Shown here in pieces: positions 1 through 4,977 of a DNA stretch of 5,969 bases (within the stretch, counting starts at the first letter, position 1; each line of letters starts with the position of its first letter). This stretch comes from an uncultured Oscillospiraceae bacterium (GTDB taxonomy: Bacteria > Bacillota > Clostridia > Oscillospirales > Acutalibacteraceae): positions 1-5,969 of the forward strand of contig CAJKXG010000084.1 of assembly GCA_905203795.1 (NCBI GenBank), given 5' to 3'. The notes under the pieces were generated by a model. It searched no databases and had not been told where the DNA came from. It saw only the letters and a list, made by a program, of their open reading frames with translations. Both the position numbers and the translations under genes were made by a program.

Positions 1-665
1 CGCAGATCGGCGGGCAGCGCGGCGTACAGCGCGTCCAGCGAACCGAAACGATGCATCAGCTCCAGCGCCGTCTTTTCGCCCACCCCCGGCACACCGGGGA
101 TGTGGTCGCTCGCGTCGCCCATCAGCGCCTTGAGATCGATCAATTGCGGGGGCGTCAGCCCGTATTTCTCCTGTATGGCGGCGGGGTCGAATACCGTTGC
201 GTCCGCGCCCGCGTGGGTGGATGCGTACAGCACCGTCACGTGTTCATCCACCAACTGGAACGCGTCGCGGTCGCCGGTGGCGAGGAAACAGTCGCCGCCC
301 TGCGCGGTCGCGGCAGCCGCCAACGTACCCAGAATATCGTCCGCTTCGAAGCCTGCCTGCTCGACCACGGTGCAGCCCATCAGCGTCAGCAGTTCCTTGA
401 TGACAGGCATCTGCTGGCGCAGTTCCTCCGGCATCGGTTTGCGTCCCGCCTTGTAGTCGGCGTACATTTCGTGCCGGAACGTGGGGGCGTGCACATCAAA
501 CGCCGCCGCGATCCCTTCCGCACCGCTTTGCTCGCGCAGCCGTCCGAGCATGTTCAAAAAGCCGACAATGGCATTGGTGAACCGCCCGTCCTTGGTGGAC
601 AGCAGACGGATCGCGTAAAATGCACGGTTCATCAGACTGTTGCCGTCGATCACCAGCAGCCGCAT
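1..665 (-). CDS. polA: DNA polymerase I, N-terminal 5'-nuclease domain (partial, 3' end outside window)
   Basis: DNA polymerase I removes RNA primers and fills gaps in replication and repair in the cytoplasm; the part seen here is its 5'-3' exonuclease (FEN-like) domain. Reading leftward from the ATG at 665-663 gives 221 codons before the window ends. The start MRLLVIDGNS holds the metal-binding Asp7. YKAGRKPMPEELRQQ (71-85) matches the YK-R basic motif. GFEADDILGTLA (105-116) and ATGDRDAFQLV (129-139) carry the acidic metal ligands. LMGDASDHIPGVPGVGEKTA (181-200) is the classic helix-hairpin-helix segment. An AAGGAGG ribosome binding site (674-680, minus strand) lies 8 bases before the start and fixes it. 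The gene is divergent from the solute-binding genes and probably functionally unrelated. A stand-alone 5'-3' exonuclease cannot be excluded because the polymerase domain lies outside the window, but full-length PolA is the likelier reading. Confidence 0.95.
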   Translation of the reverse strand, partial: MRLLVIDGNSLMNRAFYAIRLLSTKDGRFTNAIVGFLNMLGRLREQSGAEGIAAAFDVHAPTFRHEMYADYKAGRKPMPEELRQQMPVIKELLTLMGCTVVEQAGFEADDILGTLAAAATAQGGDCFLATGDRDAFQLVDEHVTVLYASTHAGADATVFDPAAIQEKYGLTPPQLIDLKALMGDASDHIPGVPGVGEKTALELMHRFGSLDALYAALPADL

Positions 666-698
666 GATAGGCGCCTCCTTTTATACAATTCAAGATAC

Positions 699-740
699 AG
701 TATACCAACAATTGCTGCCTTTATCGCCTTTATCATACCA
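699..740 (-). promoter_or_regulatory. Candidate extended -10 promoters for polA
   Basis: On the minus strand two extended -10 elements of the form TGn-TATnnT precede polA. TGGTATACT occupies 707-699 and TGGTATGAT occupies 740-732. Neither has a convincing -35 box, which fits extended -10 promoters. They would give leaders of roughly 27 and 60 bases. Both are read from motif shape only, and I cannot choose between them. Confidence 0.4.
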
Positions 741-861
741 TATATTGCTGCTGTTTCCCAGCGCTATTTTGGGATTTGGCAAATCAAGCCGTAAATTTTA
801 TATACATATCACAAAAATCATAATAATATTTAGCAATTCTGTTCATATTGTCAAAACACTC

Positions 862-890
862 TTGACGAAACGTCGAAAATGTTCTAAAAT
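862..890 (+). promoter_or_regulatory. Sigma-A promoter of the first solute-binding protein gene
   Basis: TTGACG (862-867) and TAAAAT (885-890) are separated by exactly 17 bases, close to the consensus for the housekeeping sigma factor. Transcription would start near 896-898, leaving a leader of about 57 bases. AT-rich DNA at 782-860 lies upstream and could act as an UP element. A small dyad, GACG-AAA-CGTC (864-874), overlaps the -35 and the spacer, where a repressor could bind; it is short and may be chance. Confidence 0.8.
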
Positions 891-903
891 ATGAATTGGT
901 ATA

Positions 904-936
904 TCGGCGGAGATCGCCGAAACTGACATTTTTCGG
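904..936 (+). other. Structured 5' leader with two mutually exclusive hairpins
   Basis: The leader can form a 6-bp hairpin TCGGCG (904-909) / CGCCGA (915-920) with a 5-base loop. It can also form a second 6-bp hairpin CCGAAA (917-922) / TTTCGG (931-936) with an 8-base loop. The two share 917-920, so only one can form fully at a time. The second ends immediately before the AAAGGGG ribosome binding site (937-943). Pairing is directly visible; any switching or mRNA-stabilising role is inference. Confidence 0.4.
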
Positions 937-953
937 AAAGGGGATTTCGTAGA

Positions 954-2381
954 ATGAAAGCAATTTTATCACGAGGATTGCTGCTGTTGTTGGTATTGGC
1001 AATAGCACTGTCCGCCTGTGCTTGCAGCGACAGCGGCAAGAAGGGCAGTGACACAAAAGTGGAGCCGATGGAGGGCGAAGTACCGGTCGATTTGAACGGG
1101 TATGAGTTCCAGGTTATCGATTTCAATGACGGCCGTTGGAAATATTCGGATTCCGGCACACCGTTCGGCGATGCGTGGAATCAGATATTGGATGAGGTGC
1201 AGGGACTGTATAACTGCACGATCACGATGGAATCCGTCTCGCCTGACGGCTGTTTCACCAAGGTGCAGCCGGAGATCATGTCCGGCGAAAAATGCGCCGA
1301 CCTGATCGTCGCGACGGAGTGGGAATACGGCAAACTGATCGCGGGTAACCTGATGCGCGATCTGAATACATTGGATGTTAATTGGGATAACAAATGGTGG
1401 AATCAGAATGTGCGCCAAATGTCCACCAACCAAGGCAAAACCTTTGCCACCAACGGCAGCTTCATCTTCGACACGGCGCAAACATGGCTGCTGTACTATA
1501 ATCAGGACGTCTGGCAGGAACTGAAGTTGCCCGATCCGTATGAGCTGGTCAACAGTGGCAAATGGACGATGGACAAATATCGTGAGTACTGCAAAAAAGC
1601 CATGCGTGACGACGACGGTTCCGGCAAGGTGGATTCCTCCAGCGACCGTTGGGGCGTGATCGGCGCGGCCGGCGATTATTGCCGTGCGTTGTTTATGGCT
1701 TTGGGCGGCAAATACTTTACCACGAATCCGGAAAACGGACACGTGGAACTGGCTTGCAACAACACCAAGACCTTCGATATCGTGGAGCAGATGTATGGCA
1801 TGGTCAAGCAGGATCAGAGCTTCTGCACGCTGAGCTTCACCAACGAGCAGGAAAAGATCACCATGTTTGCCAATAACCGTGCGCTTTTCTATGCGTATAT
1901 GCCCGGTATCAGCGGTTTGAAGGATATGGAGTCCGATTGGGGCGTCATGCCGTTGCCGAAGTTTAACGAGGAACAAGAGCAGTATCTCAGCGGCGTGGAT
2001 CACAACGCGGCTGTGTGCGGTGTGCCTTCCTCCAACGACAACATTAAAGAGGTCAGCGCCATCCTCGAAGCGCTGGGTCGTCACGGTGTCGCGCTGGAGA
2101 ACGTGTATTGGCCGGATTACAACGAGACCTACTGGCGTCATCCGGAAGAGGATTCCGCGATCCTGAGCGATCATGTGGTGGGTCACGGTCAGTATGACAT
2201 CGCTCTGCTGATGCAGAACTGCAACAGCGCGGCGTTTGGTACGCCGATGTCGCTGGTGTTTGGCACGGTGCACGGCGGCAGCGGTTCCGACTTCTCCTCT
2301 CTGATGGAAGCGGCGCATCTGGCGATTGAGATCAACGTAGCAGAGTTCTTCGGCTATGATCCGCCGGAAATGGACTATTAA
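954..2381 (+). CDS. Extracellular solute-binding lipoprotein (ABC importer type), SBP1
   Basis: This 475-residue exported lipoprotein probably captures a solute, most likely a carbohydrate, outside the membrane and hands it to an ABC permease. The N-terminus has a basic start and a hydrophobic run (residues 8-19), then lipobox L19-S20-A21-C22, so C22 should be lipidated. After a short linker the mature fold begins near PMEGE (38-42). R218-DDDGSGKVD-S228 has the spacing of the EF-hand-like DxDxSG calcium loop common in Firmicute sugar-binding proteins. Twelve tryptophans are shared with its neighbour (for example W144, W148, W149, W204, W386, W394), which suits stacking on sugar rings. KLPDPYE (191-197) is also shared. 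Start ATG 954 follows AAAGGGG (937-943) by 9 bases. The gene has its own promoter and terminator and no permease nearby. Substrate is not predictable. Besides C22 it has ten cysteines, many for an exported protein of this group. Confidence 0.88.
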   Translation: MKAILSRGLLLLLVLAIALSACACSDSGKKGSDTKVEPMEGEVPVDLNGYEFQVIDFNDGRWKYSDSGTPFGDAWNQILDEVQGLYNCTITMESVSPDGCFTKVQPEIMSGEKCADLIVATEWEYGKLIAGNLMRDLNTLDVNWDNKWWNQNVRQMSTNQGKTFATNGSFIFDTAQTWLLYYNQDVWQELKLPDPYELVNSGKWTMDKYREYCKKAMRDDDGSGKVDSSSDRWGVIGAAGDYCRALFMALGGKYFTTNPENGHVELACNNTKTFDIVEQMYGMVKQDQSFCTLSFTNEQEKITMFANNRALFYAYMPGISGLKDMESDWGVMPLPKFNEEQEQYLSGVDHNAAVCGVPSSNDNIKEVSAILEALGRHGVALENVYWPDYNETYWRHPEEDSAILSDHVVGHGQYDIALLMQNCNSAAFGTPMSLVFGTVHGGSGSDFSSLMEAAHLAIEINVAEFFGYDPPEMDY

Positions 2382-2403
2382 GTTTCTGATATCAATATGT
2401 CAC

Positions 2404-2441
2404 AAAAAGGTCTGTCTCGCTTAGCGGGGCAGACCTTTTTT
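2404..2441 (+). terminator. Intrinsic terminator after SBP1
   Basis: A 17-bp uninterrupted stem (2404-2420 with 2424-2440, including two G-U pairs) closes on a TTA loop and ends in a T run at 2436-2441. It begins 22 bases after the SBP1 stop codon. The A run on the left side would make it work in both directions, though no gene converges on it here. It separates SBP1 from SBP2 transcription. Confidence 0.93.
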
Positions 2442-2527
2442 GAAATAATCAAAAATCGGATTGGTTATCATTTTCACCAAACCGTGGGCAGCGGGATTGT
2501 CGAAAGCGTAAATCTTACGTCTTTTGC
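2442..2527. other. Spacer upstream of SBP2 promoter with two small dyads
   Basis: No gene is visible here. Two small inverted repeats are present. One is CGG-a-TTGGT (2457-2465) with ACCAA-a-CCG (2476-2484), broken by one mismatch. The other is CGTAA-ATC-TTACG (2507-2519), which ends 8 bases before the -35 box of the SBP2 promoter. The second is well placed for an operator. Both are short and could be chance. Confidence 0.25.
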
Positions 2528-2556
2528 TTGACTGGACGATCGACAAGGAATATAAT
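2528..2556 (+). promoter_or_regulatory. Strong sigma-A promoter of SBP2
   Basis: TTGACT (2528-2533) and a perfect TATAAT (2551-2556) have the ideal 17-base spacing. The start of transcription should be near 2562-2564, leaving a leader of about 65 bases. The spacer contains the palindrome CGATCG (2537-2542). With the terminator at 2404-2441 upstream, this makes SBP2 an independent transcription unit. Confidence 0.88.
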
Positions 2557-2571
2557 AAAATATACAAATAC

Positions 2572-2597
2572 TGTACACGCATAAAGCAGCGTGTATA
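2572..2597 (+). other. Leader hairpin of SBP2
   Basis: TACACGC (2574-2580) pairs perfectly with GCGTGTA (2589-2595) around the 8-base loop ATAAAGCA. A G-U and a U-A pair (2572-2573 with 2596-2597) extend the stem. No T run follows, so it is not a terminator. It sits near the expected 5' end of the mRNA, where a stem can protect a transcript from decay. That role is inference. Confidence 0.45.
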
Positions 2598-2627
2598 TGA
2601 TAGATCCATTTGAAAGGACGGATTACT

Positions 2628-4058
2628 ATGAGCGCATGGTGGAAACGAGGGATCTGTGCTCTGCTGGTAGCCGGCATGGCGCTGACGGCTTGTGCTTGTA
2701 AAGGCGGCGGTTCTGCAAGCGGCGGCGGTGCGGCGGATATTCAGCCGATGGAGGGTGAAACGCCGGAAAAGCTGGACGGCTACGAGTTTAAGGTCGTCGA
2801 TCTGCACGACACGCGTTGGAATCGCGAAAACAGCGGTACGCCGTATTATGATGCGTGGCAACAGGTGTTGGACGAGGTGGAAACGCTGTATGATTGCAAG
2901 ATCTCCTTGGAAACGGCGTCTCCTGATGAGCTGTTCACCCGCATGCAGCCGGAGGTTATGGCGGGCGGTGAATATGCCAATATCGTGTGCACCACGCAGT
3001 GGGCGTATGGCAGATTGATCGGCGGCGATCTGGTGATGGATCTGAATGAGCTGGAGGTCAACTGGGATAACCCGTGGTGGAATCAAAGCATTCGCCAAAT
3101 CTCCACGGTGCAGGGCAAAACGTATGCGGCGAACGGCTCGTTCATCTTTGATGCGTCGAGCACGTATATGCTGTATTACAATGAGGATATTTGGAAAGAG
3201 CTGAAGCTGCCCGATCCGTACGAAATCGTCAACAGCGGTAAATGGACGATGGATAAGTTCATGGAGTATGCCAAGATGGCCAACCGCGACGACGACCATT
3301 CCGGCGCGATGGATTCGGAAAGCGACCGTTGGGGCGTTGCCACGCCGGACGGCGATTTCTGCCGCGCGTTGTTTATGGGCATGGGCGGCAGTTATTTCAG
3401 CACCAATGATCAGGGTCGGGTGGTGCTGGCGTGCAACAACAACCGCTCGTATGATATCGTGGAAAAAATGCAGAAGATGGTGAAGCAGGACAAAAGCATC
3501 TGTACCCTGACCGGCTCGGAATGGACAAAAGTGCTGTCGCTGTTCACCAGCGGTCATGCGCTGTTCCTCGGCAACTCGCCCGGTGTGCAGGATCTGAAGG
3601 ATTGCGAATTCGACTGGGGCGTCATGCCGATGCCGAAGCTGAATGAGGAGCAGGAAGAATACACGAGTTGTGTGGACCACAACTCGGTTGTGTTCGGTGT
3701 GCCGCGCACCAATACACATCGCCATGAGACCAGTGTGTTGCTGGAGGCGCTGGGTCGTCATGCACAACTGCTGGAGGACATCTATTGGCCGGATTATGAC
3801 ACGACCTATTGGCGGCATCCGGAGCAGGATTCGCAGATCATTGCGGATTACGTGGCGCATCACGGACGGTATGATATCGGCAACATCATGAAGAACTGTA
3901 CCGCTACGTTTGGCACGCCGGACAGCGTGGTGTTTAGCTGCGTGTTTGGCGGCGGTTCGGATTATGCGTCCACCATGCAGGCGGCAGAGGATGCCATCAA
4001 CTACACGATCAACGAATTCTTCAACTACGAAGACACCACCGAGACTGACGCGGCATAA
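2628..4058 (+). CDS. Extracellular solute-binding lipoprotein (ABC importer type), SBP2, tandem paralogue of SBP1
   Basis: This 476-residue lipoprotein has the same likely role as SBP1: capturing a solute at the outer face of the membrane for an ABC importer. The signal peptide is MSAWWKRGICALLVAGMA followed by lipobox L19-T20-A21-C22. A Gly/Ser/Ala linker (26-36) comes next and the conserved fold starts at PMEGE (40-44). The calcium-type loop is R220-DDDHSGAMD-S230. All twelve tryptophans of SBP1 are kept. A hand alignment gives 253 identities in 426 aligned positions (about 59%) with four single-residue gaps. ATG 2628 is preferred because AAAGGA (2613-2618) lies 9 bases upstream; a TTG at 2610 overlaps that site and would spoil the signal peptide. 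Promoter at 2528-2556 and terminator at 4071-4106 make it monocistronic. It may differ from SBP1 in ligand, since the stretch around 295-317 is much less conserved. Substrate unknown. Confidence 0.88.
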   Translation: MSAWWKRGICALLVAGMALTACACKGGGSASGGGAADIQPMEGETPEKLDGYEFKVVDLHDTRWNRENSGTPYYDAWQQVLDEVETLYDCKISLETASPDELFTRMQPEVMAGGEYANIVCTTQWAYGRLIGGDLVMDLNELEVNWDNPWWNQSIRQISTVQGKTYAANGSFIFDASSTYMLYYNEDIWKELKLPDPYEIVNSGKWTMDKFMEYAKMANRDDDHSGAMDSESDRWGVATPDGDFCRALFMGMGGSYFSTNDQGRVVLACNNNRSYDIVEKMQKMVKQDKSICTLTGSEWTKVLSLFTSGHALFLGNSPGVQDLKDCEFDWGVMPMPKLNEEQEEYTSCVDHNSVVFGVPRTNTHRHETSVLLEALGRHAQLLEDIYWPDYDTTYWRHPEQDSQIIADYVAHHGRYDIGNIMKNCTATFGTPDSVVFSCVFGGGSDYASTMQAAEDAINYTINEFFNYEDTTETDAA

Positions 4059-4070
4059 ATCCGATAGAAG

Positions 4071-4106
4071 CGCGCAGCGGGAGCATCCTCTCGCTGCGCG
4101 TTTTTT
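4071..4106 (+). terminator. Intrinsic terminator after SBP2
   Basis: CGCGCAGCG (4071-4079) pairs with CGCTGCGCG (4092-4100). The stem continues inward as GGAG (4080-4083) with CTCT (4088-4091), including one G-U pair, around a CATC loop. Six T residues follow at 4101-4106. It lies 12 bases after the SBP2 stop codon and separates SBP2 from the iron-sulfur operon. Confidence 0.93.
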
Positions 4107-4110
4107 ATCC

Positions 4111-4124
4111 ATTTTGGACAAAAT
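4111..4124. promoter_or_regulatory. Small dyad upstream of the scaffold operon
   Basis: ATTTT (4111-4115) and AAAAT (4120-4124) form a perfect 5-4-5 inverted repeat around GGAC. It lies about 50-60 bases before the -35 box of the next promoter. It could be a regulator site, but it follows directly on the terminator T run in AT-rich sequence, so chance is a real alternative. Confidence 0.2.
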
Positions 4125-4145
4125 CAAAGCGCTGCGGCACGTGTG

Positions 4146-4166
4146 AATTTTCTGTCAATTTTCTGT
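4146..4166 (+). repeat. Tandem 10-base direct repeat upstream of the scaffold promoter
   Basis: AATTTTCTGT occurs exactly twice, at 4146-4155 and 4157-4166, one helical turn (11 bases) apart. The second copy ends 7 bases before the -35 box. Repeats in phase on one face of the helix at about -43 to -63 are typical of activator sites, and an AT-rich UP element would also fit. No regulator is encoded in the window to pair with it. Confidence 0.55.
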
Positions 4167-4173
4167 ATGACCC

Positions 4174-4202
4174 TTGCACATTGCGGCGAAATTGTATATA
4201 AT
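4174..4202 (+). promoter_or_regulatory. Sigma-A promoter of the scaffold / GGGtGRT operon
   Basis: TTGCAC (4174-4179) and a perfect TATAAT (4197-4202) are 17 bases apart. Transcription should start near 4208-4210, giving a leader of about 60 bases. The leader holds only a weak TCCG-ATG-CGGA hairpin (4217-4227), with no terminator or riboswitch that I recognise. The promoter shows that the reading frame upstream of 4270 is not translated, although it stays open back to a TTG at 4174. Confidence 0.87.
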
Positions 4203-4269
4203 AATAGCGTTGTCTTTCCGATGCGGACAGGCTGTTCGCGTCGAGGTACAAATCGAAAGGAGTATCCTT

Positions 4270-4962
4270 ATGAACTATTCCCATGAAGTAGAACAGATGT
4301 GCATAGTGAAAAAAGGACCGAACCACGGTCCCGCGCCCATTCCCGAAGAAGGCAAATGGGTGAAATCCACGCAGATTTCGGACATTTCCGGTCTGTCGCA
4401 CGGTGTGGGCTGGTGCGCACCGCAGCAGGGCACCTGCAAGCTGACGCTGAACATCAAGGAAGGCATCGTGGAGGAAGCGCTGGTTGAGACGATCGGCTGC
4501 TCCGGCATGACCCATTCCGCGGCGATGGCGGCGGAAGTGCTGCCCGGCAAAACGCTGCTCGAGTGCCTGAACACCGACCTCGTGTGCGACGCGATCAACG
4601 TCGCCATGCGCGAGATCTTCTTGCAGTTGGTCTACGGCCGCACGCAGTCCGCGTTCTCCGAGGACGGTCTGTCCATCGGCGCCGGTCTGGAGGATCTCGG
4701 CAAGGGTCTGCGTTCGCAGGTCGGCACCATGTTCTCCACCAAGGCGAAGGGCGTGCGCTATCTGGAGATGGCGGAAGGCTATGTGACCAAGCTGGCGCTG
4801 GACGAGGAAAACGAAGTCATCGGCTATCAGTTTGTGCGTCTGGGCAAGATGCTGGAGGATATCCGCCACGGTGTGGAGCCGAATGAAGCGTATAAGAAGA
4901 ACATCGGTCAATACGGACGCTTCGACGGTGCGGCGAAGTATATCGACCCGCGTGAAGAATAA
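4270..4962 (+). CDS. IscU/NifU-N-like iron-sulfur cluster scaffold protein (variant)
   Basis: This 230-residue cytoplasmic protein resembles the IscU/NifU N-terminal scaffold, on which iron-sulfur clusters are assembled before transfer. The core is at about 45-125. KLTLNIKEGIVEEA (57-70) matches the KLQIKV-type strand pair. IGCSGMTHSAAMAAEVLPGK (75-94) matches the central GC-[x]-S motif with C77, followed by a KTLLEC helix like the KTLDE segment of IscU. Differences are notable. The usual first ligand region (A-C-G-D) reads PQQGTC, with C49 and C56 nearby instead. The usual third cysteine is not seen; C100 and C106 lie in the following helix. Residues 126-230 form a C-terminal extension without cysteine. 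ATG 4270 follows AAAGGAG (4256-4262) by 7 bases. The downstream GGGtGRT gene starts 15 bases after its stop, so the two are co-transcribed. It may be a scaffold, carrier or regulatory relative; cluster binding is inferred. Confidence 0.82.
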   Translation: MNYSHEVEQMCIVKKGPNHGPAPIPEEGKWVKSTQISDISGLSHGVGWCAPQQGTCKLTLNIKEGIVEEALVETIGCSGMTHSAAMAAEVLPGKTLLECLNTDLVCDAINVAMREIFLQLVYGRTQSAFSEDGLSIGAGLEDLGKGLRSQVGTMFSTKAKGVRYLEMAEGYVTKLALDEENEVIGYQFVRLGKMLEDIRHGVEPNEAYKKNIGQYGRFDGAAKYIDPREE

Positions 4963-4970
4963 GAGGAGGA
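4963..4970 (+). promoter_or_regulatory. Ribosome binding site of the GGGtGRT gene
   Basis: GAGGAGGA immediately follows the scaffold stop codon and lies 7 bases before ATG 4978. It decides the start and indicates strong translation of the second gene from the shared mRNA. Confidence 0.85.
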
Positions 4971-4977
4971 CAGCGAA

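Noticed and set aside
51..794. Open frame of 247 codons on the plus strand opposite polA
   Set aside because: It lies antisense to a clearly conserved polA 5'-nuclease domain, has no ribosome binding site and gives an Arg/His/Val-rich composition typical of a shadow frame.
969..2318. Open frame of 449 codons antisense to SBP1
   Set aside because: The sense strand encodes a complete lipoprotein with promoter and terminator. The antisense product is His/Arg-rich with no recognisable domain, and the same effect appears opposite SBP2, as expected from codon bias.
2610..2627. Upstream TTG start for SBP2
   Set aside because: The TTG overlaps the AAAGGA site that serves ATG 2628, and extra residues would precede a normal signal peptide.
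2421..4127. Open frame of 568 codons antisense to SBP2
   Set aside because: It spans a terminator, a promoter and the spacer as well as SBP2, starts inside the T run of another terminator region and shows no protein family features.
4174..4269. Upstream extension of the scaffold gene to a TTG at 4174
   Set aside because: The extension reads through the -35 and -10 boxes and the ribosome binding site. ATG 4270 has an ideally spaced AAAGGAG.
4203..4269. Possible riboswitch or iron-responsive leader in the scaffold operon
   Set aside because: Only a 4-bp stem (4217-4227) is visible, with no terminator, anti-terminator or known aptamer pattern.
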